From Thermogemmatispora tikiterensis (GTDB lineage: Bacteria > Chloroflexota > Ktedonobacteria > Ktedonobacterales > Ktedonobacteraceae), in the NCBI RefSeq assembly GCF_003268475.1, contig NZ_MCIF01000002.1, positions 1,713,074-1,777,073 of the forward strand: DNA of 64,000 nucleotides, given 5' to 3'. The translations under genes were made by a program, and so were the position numbers. Each line of letters begins with the position of its first letter. The first letter of the stretch is position 1. A model generated the notes under the pieces. It ran no database searches, was not told where the DNA came from, and saw nothing but the letters and a program-made list of their open reading frames with translations. This document shows, piece by piece, positions 45,243 to 54,799 of this stretch.

Positions 45243-45460
45243 GCGTGTCTCCTCCAAAGACCTCGCAGCATTGGCTTCTCTGCTGAGAGCATCCTGCTCT
45301 ACAGTTCTGTGACGGCCTTTGCTTGCTGATCGCAACCTCACAGCATCCCGTTGCTCTCTGCATTGCTCACTCTTTCGATTGTACACTCTCACCGCGCCCT
45401 GCCGCTGTACAATGAGAGATGCTTCCTAACAATGCAGATCACAACAGTTTCATTCGTTAT

Positions 45461-45484
45461 GTAACCGATTACGGAACCGTTTAC
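45461..45484 (+). promoter_or_regulatory. tandem LacI-type operator candidates upstream of GH74
   Basis: GTAACCGATTAC (45461-45472) abuts GGAACCGTTTAC (45473-45484). Same 12-bp spacing and central C-G as the pair upstream of GH48. It lies between divergent regulator and GH74 genes. Confidence 0.5.
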
Positions 45485-45653
45485 GATTGCTATTGTAGCA
45501 TTACCGCCCGCCAGTAGCAACCTCTAGTCGCGCCAATGAACCTCAATTGTATATTCATGCATTTCAATCACTCCGATTCCCTCCTCTGTCGCCTCTCGAG
45601 CAGGAGGCGTTCTGCTGCCCACCTGCCTACTACCTGCTCAGCCCTTGCTCTTG

Positions 45654-45679
45654 TGGTATCGCTCCCGGGAGCGATACCA
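45654..45679. promoter_or_regulatory. perfect 26-bp palindrome upstream of GH74
   Basis: Every base from 45654 to 45679 matches its reverse complement, centred on CCCGGG. It lies about 100 bp before GH74. It may be an operator or an mRNA leader hairpin with a CCGG loop. Confidence 0.6.
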
Positions 45680-45779
45680 TCACGAATAGCAGCCGGAGCA
45701 GCAAGGTTCCCCATACCTGTGTGTCGCCTGAGCGCTCAGCCTGTTTCTTTATGACTACCGCTGCAAAGGAGTGCTTGCT

Positions 45780-48740
45780 ATGGTAGAACACGTTTCACCC
45801 CCCCGCAGGTGGACGAGATGGGCCAAATGGACCCGGCGGGCCATGCCCCTGCTGGCCCTCTTCGCCATCCTTCTGCCCACCATTACTCTCGCCAGTGTAC
45901 ATTCACGCGCTGCCAGCGCCGCGCCGGCAGCGACCCAGCCCTACACCTGGCAGAATGTGGTGACTGGCGGTGGTGGCGGCTTTGTCGTCGACGTCGTTTT
46001 TAATCCCAAACAGAAGGATCTGATCTATGCGCGCACAGACATTGGTGGAGCCTATCGCTGGAACCCTTCAACCGGCACCTGGACCCAACTGATGGCCTGG
46101 GTGACCCCTGACAACTGGAATATGGCCGGCGTTGAGAGTATCGCCACCGATCCCGTGCAGCCCAATCGCCTCTATATCGCCGCCGGCATGTATACCAATA
46201 ACTGGACTAACCAGAACGGGGTCATCCTCCGCTCAACCGACTACGGTAACACCTTCCAGATCACCCAGATGCCCTTTAAAATGGGCGGCAACATGCCTGG
46301 GCGAGGCATGGGAGAGCGCCTGGCGGTCGATCCCAACGATGACGCCATTCTCTACTTCGGGGCCCGCAGTGGCAACGGTCTCTGGCGTAGTACCGACTAC
46401 GGCGTGACTTGGAGCAAGGTGACCAACTTCCCCGACACCGGCCCCTTTGCGGAGAATCCCAACGATCCGAGCGGCTATCTCAGCGATCCTGTGGGCGTGG
46501 TCTGGGTGACCTTCGATCCCTCGACCGGCACGCCGGGCAGCCCCACCAAGACCATCTATGTCGGCGTTGCCGATAACCGCAGCGGGGCCTACAATATCTA
46601 CCGCAGCACCGACGCTGGGGCTACCTGGGCCCCGATCCCGGGAGAGCCAACCTGCAATGTCAGTGGTACCACGGTGACCTGCACCGGCGGCGCTACCTGG
46701 AGTACAACCAGCGACGCTTCTACTGGCTATCTCCCCCATCAGGGCAAGGTCGATTCGCAGGGGACGCTCTATGTCACCTACAGCGACTGGGAAGGCCCCT
46801 ATAACGGGAGCCGCGGCGATGTCTGGAAGTTTACACCCAGCAGCGGGACCTGGACAAAGATCAGCCCCGTGCCTGGCTCCGATAGTGCCAACGATTACTT
46901 TGGCTACGGCGGCCTGGCTGTCGACTGGCAGCATCCTGGCACCATCGTGGTCGCCAGTGTCAATTCGTGGTGGCCCGACGCCCAGCTCTTCCGCACCACT
47001 AATGGCGGCGCTAGCTGGGAACCCATCTGGACCTGGGCCAGCTATCCGAACCGCAACCTCTACTATACGATCGATGTCTCTAACGCTCCCTGGCTCGACT
47101 TCGGTAACAAGAACCCGGTGCCGCCCGTGCCAGCAGTGAAGCTAGGCTGGATGATCGAGGGGATGAACATCGATCCTTTCAATTCGGATCGCCTGATGTA
47201 TGGCACCGGCGCTACGCTCTACTCCACCAACAATCTAACGGCCTGGGATAACTACCAGAATGGCGGCATCGTCAACTTTAAGAGCACTGCTCTTGGCATC
47301 GAGGAGGAGTATGTCACCGATCTGGTGAGTCCACCGGCCAATGCTCATCTTTACAGTACAATGGCCGATGTGAGCGGCTTCCGCCACGATGATCTCACAA
47401 AGTCACCCTCGGAGATGTACTACATCCCCTATGCCGGTTCGTATGCTGCCATTGACTACGCCGAGCAGAACCCGAACTTTATGGTGCGCGTTGGCTACGG
47501 GAATCCAAGCGCCAGTCCGCCGGTGACGAGCACGGCTTTCAGCTACGATGGTGGCGCTACCTGGTTCGCCGGCAATAAGGATATCCCCGGCGTCTCGCAG
47601 AACGGTGGCACGGTGGCCGCCGCCGCTGATGCCAGCCGTGTGCTGTGGGCCCCGGTCAATGCCCCGGTCTCCTACTCGACCGATAATGGCAATAGCTGGG
47701 TGGCTTCAGCCAATGTGCCCCAGAATGCTGTCGTGGCCTCGGATCGCGTCAATCCGAAAAAGTTCTACGCCTACGGCCAGGGGAAGTTCTGGTACAGCAC
47801 GGATGGCGGTGCCACCTTCACCGCATCATCGGCGACGGGCCTGCCCCAGGCCGGCGACTCGGTGGTGGTCAAGGCAGTGCCCGGTCACGAGGGAGATGTC
47901 TGGGTAGCCGGCGGCAATGCCTGGACCAGTGACTACGGCCTCTGGCATTCGACTGACGGTGGTCAGACCTTTACAAAGCTGACCAGCCTGGCCGGTGCCG
48001 ATAAGATCGGTTTCGGCATGCCCGCCCCCGGCCAGAGCTACCCGGCAATCTATATCAGTGGGATCGTCGGCAATGTACGCGGCATCTTCCGCTCCGACGA
48101 TGGGGGCAATACCTGGGTGCTGATTAACGATAGTCAGCATCAATACGGTAACATTACGACGATTACCGGCGATCCGCGTATCTACGGTCGCGTCTACCTG
48201 GGCACGAATGGCTTCGGAATCGTCTATGGCGATATCGCCGGAGCCGCGACGACGCCCACCCCAACAGCAACGGTGACAGCTGCTCCTACTCCAACAGCAG
48301 CTGCCAGCCCAACGCCGACCCCAACACCAACGCCGCCACCGACGGTGACGCCAACTCCTACTGCGGCAGTTACCCCTACCCCAACACCGATTCCTACCGC
48401 TACCTCAACGCCTGTAGCCGGGCTGCAGTGTAGCGTCCACTACGCCGTTAATCAGTGGCCAGGTGGCTTCACGGCCAACCTGACGGTGACCAATACGGGG
48501 ACAACAACGATTAATGGCTGGACATTGACCTTTACCTTCCCTGGTAACCAGACGGTGACCCAGGGCTGGAATGGGGTTTTCTCGCAGCAAGGGAGCCAGG
48601 TGACGATTACGAACGCCAGCTACAACGGTTCGATTGCACCAGGCTCGTCGGTCTACCCGGGCTTCAATGGAAGCTGGAGCGGCAGCAATCCATCGCCAAC
48701 AGCTTTCTATCTGAACGGAACCGCCTGTACAATCGTCTAG
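45780..48740 (+). CDS. GH74 xyloglucanase with C-terminal CBM2
   Basis: Secreted family GH74 beta-propeller hydrolase, 986 residues, expected to cut xyloglucan. ATG 45780 has AAAGGA 9 bases upstream; GTG 45771 is too close to that site. A signal peptide with a twin-basic n-region ([25 protein letters not shown] region) ends near the SAAPAATQ segment. The catalytic domain (about 45-815) shows [32 protein letters not shown] and [31 protein letters not shown], with the catalytic Asp candidates. Repeated Asp-box-like STDGGATF and SDDGGNTW motifs mark the two propellers. A Thr/Pro linker and a CBM2 ([20 protein letters not shown]...) follow; this CBM2 is much more diverged than the other two in the island. 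Confidence 0.95.
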   Translation: MVEHVSPPRRWTRWAKWTRRAMPLLALFAILLPTITLASVHSRAASAAPAATQPYTWQNVVTGGGGGFVVDVVFNPKQKDLIYARTDIGGAYRWNPSTGTWTQLMAWVTPDNWNMAGVESIATDPVQPNRLYIAAGMYTNNWTNQNGVILRSTDYGNTFQITQMPFKMGGNMPGRGMGERLAVDPNDDAILYFGARSGNGLWRSTDYGVTWSKVTNFPDTGPFAENPNDPSGYLSDPVGVVWVTFDPSTGTPGSPTKTIYVGVADNRSGAYNIYRSTDAGATWAPIPGEPTCNVSGTTVTCTGGATWSTTSDASTGYLPHQGKVDSQGTLYVTYSDWEGPYNGSRGDVWKFTPSSGTWTKISPVPGSDSANDYFGYGGLAVDWQHPGTIVVASVNSWWPDAQLFRTTNGGASWEPIWTWASYPNRNLYYTIDVSNAPWLDFGNKNPVPPVPAVKLGWMIEGMNIDPFNSDRLMYGTGATLYSTNNLTAWDNYQNGGIVNFKSTALGIEEEYVTDLVSPPANAHLYSTMADVSGFRHDDLTKSPSEMYYIPYAGSYAAIDYAEQNPNFMVRVGYGNPSASPPVTSTAFSYDGGATWFAGNKDIPGVSQNGGTVAAAADASRVLWAPVNAPVSYSTDNGNSWVASANVPQNAVVASDRVNPKKFYAYGQGKFWYSTDGGATFTASSATGLPQAGDSVVVKAVPGHEGDVWVAGGNAWTSDYGLWHSTDGGQTFTKLTSLAGADKIGFGMPAPGQSYPAIYISGIVGNVRGIFRSDDGGNTWVLINDSQHQYGNITTITGDPRIYGRVYLGTNGFGIVYGDIAGAATTPTPTATVTAAPTPTAAASPTPTPTPTPPPTVTPTPTAAVTPTPTPIPTATSTPVAGLQCSVHYAVNQWPGGFTANLTVTNTGTTTINGWTLTFTFPGNQTVTQGWNGVFSQQGSQVTITNASYNGSIAPGSSVYPGFNGSWSGSNPSPTAFYLNGTACTIV

Positions 48741-48828
48741 CGCCTTCCGTTTCTTTCAATGACCAGTCCGCCTGGCCGGAACCTGGCCGTGCCGTGGTCT
48801 GGCTCCGCCAAGCGGACTCCTCTCTCCT

Positions 48829-48862
48829 AACGGAGCAGGCTCTTACCTGAGTCTGCTCCGTT
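48829..48862. terminator. terminator between GH74 and methyltransferase genes
   Basis: AACGGAGCAG (48829-48838) pairs perfectly with CTGCTCCGTT (48853-48862), followed by a pyrimidine-rich tail. It lies between convergent genes. Confidence 0.7.
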
Positions 48863-48915
48863 CTCTCTTAGCTCGCTTCTTGACCAGCTGCTGGCCTCTC
48901 ATCAAGCGCTGTTCG

Positions 48916-49971
48916 CTAAGGCTGATGATGGCGCTCGACCACAAGAAGCCCCCCAAGGAGGTCCTCGCACCAGTAGGTGGCTCTCCCCTCAAGCCGCTCC
49001 AGACACCATTGTCCCCAAAACTGGAGTTTCGCGGTTGAAAAGACTTGACGGTGCCCATAGCAGATCTGGGCCTGCTCCTCATAGGGAACGACAATCAGAA
49101 GACGACGACAAGTGACCTGGAGCAGCTGATCTAGCGCTAGCGGCAGCTGGCTTTCTTCTAGATGCTCCAGAAGGTGAATAGCGGTGACGGTATCAAACTG
49201 TCCCAGATGGAGAAAGGCCGGCTGGCAAAGGTCTTGCTGCTCAAAGCGCAGCTGAGCGGCCAGTCCCAAAGTCTCCGCCAGGAGCGCTGATAAGCGCAGG
49301 GCCTCAACCCGTCGATCGACGGCGACGATCGGCCCCGGCAGACAGTGACCGCCTTTGGCCACGAGTAATGGCCAGTAGGCACAGGCACAGCCAACATCGA
49401 GCAAGCTACTCCCCTGCAGCAGAGAGAATAGACGACGATAAATGGCCGCAAAGGAGGCGATGGTCTCGCTGTCTTCTGTAGTCTCAGTGCTGGTCGCTAC
49501 ACTCGCGGGGACCTGAGCAATCCGCTCACTGAGTTGGGTGAAGGTATTGAGAGCAAAAAGGCGCCAGGCCCGCAAGGGCCTTGCCGGATCAAAGGAGACG
49601 ACGAGAGCGTTCAGGGCCGCACTAAAGTCGGCTTCGTCCTGCAGCCAGCCAATACTCACCAGCTCCTGCTGAAGATAATCAACGAGCCGATTGTCGCTTT
49701 CCCCCTCGCTCAGCCAATGGGCCAGGAGCCGCTCCTCTGGAACAGGCCTCTCTGACTCCCTCGATCGCCAGGCGAGAAGAAAATGGAACGTTCGTCGGAC
49801 GCTCCAGCCTTGACGCCACAGCTGATGCGTGAGTAGCTCCCGCTCATGCTCGCCCTCCAGAGCCAGGACGCGCAGATTTCCCACTCTGACGGCCTGGAGA
49901 CGACGTGCTTTCCTACTTGATCGGCTTTCGCCCTCGCTCCTCTCTCTATTCCTGCTCCTGTCGATGGTCAC
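48916..49971 (-). CDS. SAM-dependent methyltransferase, possible MftM
   Basis: A 351-residue class I methyltransferase. The start GTG 49971 is preceded by AAGGAGG at 5 bases; the frame extends to 50124 without further support. The N-terminal ~200 residues are helical with a WRQGWSVRRTFHFLL segment. The Rossmann domain has SLLDVGCACAYWPLLVA (SAM-binding), IVAVDRRVEAL (acidic Asp) and FDTVTAIHLLEHLEE. VPYEEQAQICYGHRQVF near the C-terminus is like my recollection of the mycofactocin oligosaccharide methyltransferase MftM. That assignment is tentative: the gene is 24 kb from mftA, and many other methyltransferases share the core. The mycofactocin glycosyltransferase in the window makes the idea worth testing. 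Confidence 0.8.
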   Translation of the reverse strand: MTIDRSRNRERSEGESRSSRKARRLQAVRVGNLRVLALEGEHERELLTHQLWRQGWSVRRTFHFLLAWRSRESERPVPEERLLAHWLSEGESDNRLVDYLQQELVSIGWLQDEADFSAALNALVVSFDPARPLRAWRLFALNTFTQLSERIAQVPASVATSTETTEDSETIASFAAIYRRLFSLLQGSSLLDVGCACAYWPLLVAKGGHCLPGPIVAVDRRVEALRLSALLAETLGLAAQLRFEQQDLCQPAFLHLGQFDTVTAIHLLEHLEESQLPLALDQLLQVTCRRLLIVVPYEEQAQICYGHRQVFSTAKLQFWGQWCLERLEGRATYWCEDLLGGLLVVERHHQP

Positions 49972-50808
49972 CCCTCCCTCCTTGATTTCTGGCCCTGCAA
50001 CTCTGAGAGGCCGCCAGTTGCCTGGCCGACAGCCAGGCAATTGATTCTTTCTAGAGAGGAATACTAGTTTAAATACTACAGCAGATCTTTGAAGATTAAG
50101 CAGAGATGGACTTGATTGGCTCACCGAAGTCTGGTATACTTATCACATACTATCACAGATCCTCAGTACTCTGCTTCCAGGGCGAAGCACCGGGCGCTGA
50201 GAGCCTTAGCACGGGCCACTGAGGCTTTCTCTGCAGCGTACACGCGCCAAGCCCGGACCAGGCATCGGTACTTCTTTCCATCCTTCTGAAGCTTTTGGCA
50301 TCACCAGGGGCAGACCTCTGTCTCTGCCCGATAAGCTGAGTGAGGCGAGCGAGCTGGCAGAAGAGGGAGGAGAGAAGGTATCTACCCCGGCCTGGCGCTG
50401 GTGTTCAGCAAGCGCATCGATCCGTGCGCATGGCAGACCGGTTCTGACGCCTGGCAAGCAGCCTGGGGCCCGTTCCTTTCCTTCGCCACAGCGGTCTGGC
50501 TGACCACAGGCCACAGAGGAGGACCTTTCTGACCGACGAAGCCGTCAACCATGGGTCGAAATGCCTGGCGCTCTGCCGGGCAGCCACCTGTTGGCCTGGC
50601 ACACGCTGCACCCACCACTGGGTGGCGTCGACTCTCGTGCCCGGTCAGCTCAGCCGGCAAGCCGCTATTCCCCTGCAGGTCCGTATTGACTGATAGTCAT
50701 GAGCAACCGGCCAACCGGCAACGGTGAGCAAGCAGGTCTGGCGTCGCAGCCAGATGAGCAGAGCAAGGCTGCTAGTAGGCGAGACTAGCGGCCAGAAAGG
50801 ATGAGCTT
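49972..50808. other. long gene-poor region with rightward promoter
   Basis: About 840 bases between divergent methyltransferase and transporter genes with no recognised gene. It holds the promoter at 50112-50140 and a small inverted repeat TGACT-GAT-AGTCA (50687-50699, with flanking T/A), a possible operator. Long minus-strand frames (50206-50660) are compositional and have no ribosome site. Confidence 0.45.
50112..50140 (+). promoter_or_regulatory. sigma70-like promoter reading into gene-less DNA
   Basis: TTGATT (50112-50117), 17-base spacer, TATACT (50135-50140). The nearest gene in this direction is 670 bp away, so it makes either a long leader or an unannotated RNA. Confidence 0.5.
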
Positions 50809-52080
50809 ATGGCGACCGCAACCTCGACGACGCAGGTACGCAATCGCTGGATCATTGTCATCGCTGCCATTGTCATGCAGCTCGCGCTGGGTTCCGTCTA
50901 CGCCTGGAGCGTCTTCTCTTCCCAATTGCAAAAACTCTATGGCTGGGATAACACGCAGGCAACGCTGCCTTTCACGATCGCCATTCTTGTTCTAGGCATT
51001 GCCGCGGCCATCGGAGGCTTCTGGATGGATCGTGTCGGGCCACGTATTGTGGGCACGACCGCTGCTGTCTGCTACGGATTAGGTGTCTTCCTGGCTGGCT
51101 TTACCGGCAATCAGCTAGTGCTCCTCTGCCTGGCCTATGGAGTGCTTGGGGGCCTGGGCATGGGACTCGGCTATATTGTGCCCGTAGCGACCCTGGTCAA
51201 GTGGTTTCCTGATAAACGTGGCATGGTGACCGGCCTGGCTGTCTTCGGTTTCGGCGGCGGGGCAGTGATCGTCTCGCAAGTAGGACCTATCCTCATGAGC
51301 GCCTACGGTGGAGGCATCCAGGCCCACGGCATCGGTCCGGCCTTCATGACCCTCGGCATTATTTACCTGATCCTCATCGGCCTCGCCTCTCAGTTCTACG
51401 CCAATCCGCCGGCAGGCTACCGTCCCGCCGGCTGGGTCCCCAGCGCCCAGGTAATTTCCCAACGGGCCAGCCGCGACTTTACTCCGGGCGAGGCGCTGAC
51501 GCGCTGGCAGTGGTACGCGCTCTGGGGCATCCTGGCGCTTAACGTGACTGCCGGCATCGCCATGATCTCTCAGGCCAAACAGATCGCCCTTGGCGGCGGT
51601 GCTCCCGATGCCCTGGCCACGCTCTTTGTCAGCCTCATTTCTATCTTCAATGCCTGCGGACGCTTTGTCTGGGCCTGGTTCTCCGACCTGATCGGGCGCC
51701 GTCAGGTCTTCATGATCATGTTTGCGCTGCAGATCATCCTCTTCCTGCTAATGGCCGCCTTCATCAAGTCGTTCGCCGTTATTCTAGTGCCGGCTCTGCT
51801 GGTGGCCCTCTGCTATGGCGGCGGCTTCGGTACCATGCCAGCCTTCACGGCGGACTACTTCGGCCCTAAACACTCCGGCTCGATCTACGGTCTGATGCTG
51901 ACCGCCTGGAGCGCCGGCGGCGTGCTCGGGCCGATTCTGATCGCCCAGGTCAAGGATCGCACCGGTGGCTACGTCGTGGCGCTTGTGGCTCTGGCCATCA
52001 TTATGGCCCTGAGCTTCCTGCTGCCTCTCTTCACGCGCCCGCCGCGCATCGAGGCCGCGGGCGAGGCAGCGCCGGCATAA
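50809..52080 (+). CDS. MFS transporter of the oxalate/formate antiporter (OFA) type
   Basis: A 12-TM major facilitator, 423 residues. The N-terminal RNRWIIVIAAIVMQLALGSVYAWSVFSSQLQKLYGWDNTQATLPFTI stretch and the GLGMGLGYIVPVATLVKWFPDKRGMVTGLAVFGFGGG motif are hallmarks of the OFA family. VFMIMFALQIILFLLMA and FTADYFGPKHSGSIYGLMLTAWSAGGVLGP belong to the second half. Family members exchange oxalate and formate or move lactate. The next gene is an FdhF/YdeP-type molybdoenzyme in the same direction, about 190 bp away, which favours formate or oxalate as cargo. A strong stem-loop separates them. Confidence 0.92.
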   Translation: MATATSTTQVRNRWIIVIAAIVMQLALGSVYAWSVFSSQLQKLYGWDNTQATLPFTIAILVLGIAAAIGGFWMDRVGPRIVGTTAAVCYGLGVFLAGFTGNQLVLLCLAYGVLGGLGMGLGYIVPVATLVKWFPDKRGMVTGLAVFGFGGGAVIVSQVGPILMSAYGGGIQAHGIGPAFMTLGIIYLILIGLASQFYANPPAGYRPAGWVPSAQVISQRASRDFTPGEALTRWQWYALWGILALNVTAGIAMISQAKQIALGGGAPDALATLFVSLISIFNACGRFVWAWFSDLIGRRQVFMIMFALQIILFLLMAAFIKSFAVILVPALLVALCYGGGFGTMPAFTADYFGPKHSGSIYGLMLTAWSAGGVLGPILIAQVKDRTGGYVVALVALAIIMALSFLLPLFTRPPRIEAAGEAAPA

Positions 52081-52132
52081 GCTGACCTACCTGCCAGCCA
52101 GGGCCAGGGCCAGGGCCAGGCCAGGCCAGCGC

Positions 52133-52156
52133 GGTCAGAAGCCGAGGCTTCTGACC
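52133..52156 (+). terminator. stem-loop between transporter and molybdoenzyme genes
   Basis: GGTCAGAAGCC (52133-52143) pairs perfectly with GGCTTCTGACC (52146-52156). It follows a short GCCAGG-type tandem repeat (52095-52128). No T-run. Confidence 0.55.
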
Positions 52157-52267
52157 TGGGCCCTGCTTTGCAAAGATGAACGTTTCATCACCCCTGCTTC
52201 TGCACAGACTTCGATCCTCGGCAGTAAGAGAGCGTCACGATACTTTCACAAGAGAAAGGGCGAGGCT

Positions 52268-54535
52268 ATGGCTGCAAACAAGCTCATCGCGCCGCATTTG
52301 TGGGCCAGTTGGAAGCCCTTTGGCCTGGGCGAGCGCAAGCCCCATCATTTCACCGAGATCGCGCGCACCTTCTGGCAGAATCGGCGCCATCCGCTCTACG
52401 CCTGGCGCATTCTGACACGCGGCTGCTGCGACGGCTGTGCCCTTGGCACCTACGGCATGCACGACTGGACGATGGACGGCATCCACCTGTGCACTATCCG
52501 CCTCAATCTGCTACAGCTGAATACAATGGGAGCCATGCCCTGGGAACGGCTGACCAACGATTTAGACAGCCTCAAGCAGCTCTCCAGCCCTCAATTGCGC
52601 CAGCTTGGTCGTCTTCCCTATCCAATGGTGCGACGTCGTGGTGAAAACGGCTTTCGGCGTATCTCCTGGGACGAAGCGCTCGATCTGATCGCCGAACGCA
52701 TCCGTATCACGCGCCCGGATCGCCTGGCCTTCTATCTGACCTCGCGCGGCATCACCAACGAGGTCTACTACGTCGCCCAGAAGGTGGCCCGCTTCCTGGG
52801 GACCAACAATATCGATAATGCCGCCCGCGTCTGTCACTCTCCCAGCACTGTCGCTCTCAAGCAGACGCTGGGGGTTGGGGCCTCCTCGGTCTCCTACAAA
52901 GACTGGATCGGCACCGATCTGCTGATACTACTTGGCAGCGATATCGCTAACAACCAGCCTGTGACTACCAAATATCTCTATTACGCTAAAAAGGCTGGCA
53001 CGCGGATCGTCGTGATCAACCCCTACAAGGAGCCGGGCCTGACGCGCTACTGGGTGCCCTCGGTCCCCGAGAGTGCCGTGATGGGCACCAGATTGATGGA
53101 CGACTTCTTTCAGGTCTCGACGGGCGGCGATATCGCCTTCCTTAACGGCACTCTCAAGTATCTGATTGAACAAGACTGGGTCAATCGCGACTTCATCGCC
53201 CGCCATACGGTGGGCTGGCCAGAGTTGCAGGCCGAGCTGGCTCAAGAGGATTGGGAGACGCTAGAGCGCTATAGCGGCCTGCCACGGGAGGAGATGCGCC
53301 GCTTCGCCGAGTTGATCCACCAGGCACGCCGCGGCATCCTTATCTGGAGTATGGGTCTGACCCAGCACACCTTCGGTGTCGATAACGTCAAGGCCGTGGT
53401 CAATCTGGCTCTCTCGCAGGGCTGGGTCGGCCAGGAGCATTGCGGCGTGGTGCCCATTCGCGGTCACAGCGGCGTCCAGGGCGGAGCCGAGGTTGGGGCT
53501 GTGCCCGACCTACTGCCAGGCGGGGCCTCCGTCAACAATCCCGCTGATGTCGAGCGCTTCAGCCAGCTCTGGGGCTTCGAGGTACCAGAAGGAAGCGGGC
53601 TGCGCGCCGTGCAGATGATCGACGCCGCCTACGACGGCGATCTCGATGTGCTCTACTGCAGCGGCGGCAACTTCCTGGAGGTGTTGCCCGATCCAGACTA
53701 TGTGCGCCAAGCTCTGGAGCGCATCCCGCTGCGTGTGCACCAGGACATCTTTGTGACCAGTCAGATGCTGGTTGATCCCGCGGATACGGTTGTGCTCTTA
53801 CCCGCCCAAACGCGCTATGAACAGCCAGGAGGCGGCACTGAGACCAGCACCGAGCGGCGCATTATCTTCACCCCCGAGATTCCCGGGCCACGCGTCGGTG
53901 AGGCGCGCTGCGAGTGGGAAATCTTCCAGGAGGTGGCCGCCCGTGCCTATCCGGAGCGCCGCGAGCGCATTGTTTTTCCCAACGCTCAGGCGATCCGTGA
54001 GGAGATTGCACGGGTGATGCCGCTTTACGCGGGAATCGAGCGTCTGCGCAAGCCTGGCGATCAGGTGCAATATGGCGGGCGCGTGCTCTACCGTGATGGC
54101 CAGTTCAAGACTGCCGACGGCAAGGCCCATTTCTCTGTACTGCGCCCCCCTGAATTAAATCTGCCCGAGGGACGCTTCATGCTCTCAACCCGTCGCGGCA
54201 AGCAGTTCAACAGCCTGATCTACGGCAAGAAGGACACCATGAGCGGGGCCCCGCGCGATAGCCTCTTTATCTCTGCCGAAGACGCTGCCGCCCTGGGCCT
54301 GCGGCACGGCGACCGCGTGCTAGTCCGGAGCGACAACGGCCAGAGCATGGAGTGCCGTATCTTCATTGACGAGATCAAGCCGCGCAACGTGCAAGCCTTC
54401 TGGCCAGAATGCAATGTGCTGCTGCGCCGGCGCGTCTGTGATACTGCCGCTGGCATGCCCGACTACAACGCTCTTGTCGAGATCGTGCCACTGGCGACAC
54501 CTGCGCTGGCCGCTGCCAGCAGCGCAAGCCACTGA
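52268..54535 (+). CDS. FdhF/YdeP family molybdopterin oxidoreductase
   Basis: A 755-residue molybdopterin-guanine-dinucleotide enzyme of the FdhF/YdeP group, related to formate dehydrogenase alpha subunits. After an N-terminal region with CCDGCALGTYGMHDWTMDGIHLCTIRLNLL come GENGFRRISWDEALDLIAERI (start of the molybdopterin domain), VCHSPSTVALKQTLG, LLILLGSDIANNQPVTTK and GVVPIRGHSGVQGGAEVG. The C-terminal dinucleotide-binding domain has RRGKQFNSLIYGKKDT and ALGLRHGDRVLVRSDNG. The classical selenocysteine/cysteine site of FdhF is not seen, as is usual for YdeP proteins. Function is therefore uncertain: formate oxidation or acid resistance have been linked to relatives. ATG 52268 has GAGAAAGGGCGAGG upstream. 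Confidence 0.92.
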   Translation: MAANKLIAPHLWASWKPFGLGERKPHHFTEIARTFWQNRRHPLYAWRILTRGCCDGCALGTYGMHDWTMDGIHLCTIRLNLLQLNTMGAMPWERLTNDLDSLKQLSSPQLRQLGRLPYPMVRRRGENGFRRISWDEALDLIAERIRITRPDRLAFYLTSRGITNEVYYVAQKVARFLGTNNIDNAARVCHSPSTVALKQTLGVGASSVSYKDWIGTDLLILLGSDIANNQPVTTKYLYYAKKAGTRIVVINPYKEPGLTRYWVPSVPESAVMGTRLMDDFFQVSTGGDIAFLNGTLKYLIEQDWVNRDFIARHTVGWPELQAELAQEDWETLERYSGLPREEMRRFAELIHQARRGILIWSMGLTQHTFGVDNVKAVVNLALSQGWVGQEHCGVVPIRGHSGVQGGAEVGAVPDLLPGGASVNNPADVERFSQLWGFEVPEGSGLRAVQMIDAAYDGDLDVLYCSGGNFLEVLPDPDYVRQALERIPLRVHQDIFVTSQMLVDPADTVVLLPAQTRYEQPGGGTETSTERRIIFTPEIPGPRVGEARCEWEIFQEVAARAYPERRERIVFPNAQAIREEIARVMPLYAGIERLRKPGDQVQYGGRVLYRDGQFKTADGKAHFSVLRPPELNLPEGRFMLSTRRGKQFNSLIYGKKDTMSGAPRDSLFISAEDAAALGLRHGDRVLVRSDNGQSMECRIFIDEIKPRNVQAFWPECNVLLRRRVCDTAAGMPDYNALVEIVPLATPALAAASSASH

Positions 54536-54622
54536 CCGGACTAGCCATAGCTCACCTGCAGCAGATCACTCACCGGTTACCGCCAGGATCAGGCGGCCAG
54601 CTAGTAATCAGAAGAGTAAGAT

Positions 54623-54659
54623 GGGCGGCTGTGAGCTGCATAACAGGCCACAGCCGCCC
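54623..54659. terminator. terminator between molybdoenzyme and GH5 genes
   Basis: GGGCGGCTGTG (54623-54633) pairs perfectly with CACAGCCGCCC (54649-54659), followed by GTTCTTCC. It lies between convergent genes. Confidence 0.7.
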
Positions 54660-54799
54660 GTTCTTCCTCCCGGGGACAGGGAGGTAAGAGCGAGAGCCTC
54701 ACGGCTCTCCAGGAAAGGGAGCCAGGGTCGGGTACCGCGGTGCTCAGAGGGAAGAAATCTGCTTAGCGAGCAGCGGCCACCGGCGCTTCTCCTTCTTGT

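Noticed and set aside
45654..45679. CebR/CelR operator
   Set aside because: The known box is TGGGAGCGCTCCCA; here the arms are in the opposite order, so it is not a match.
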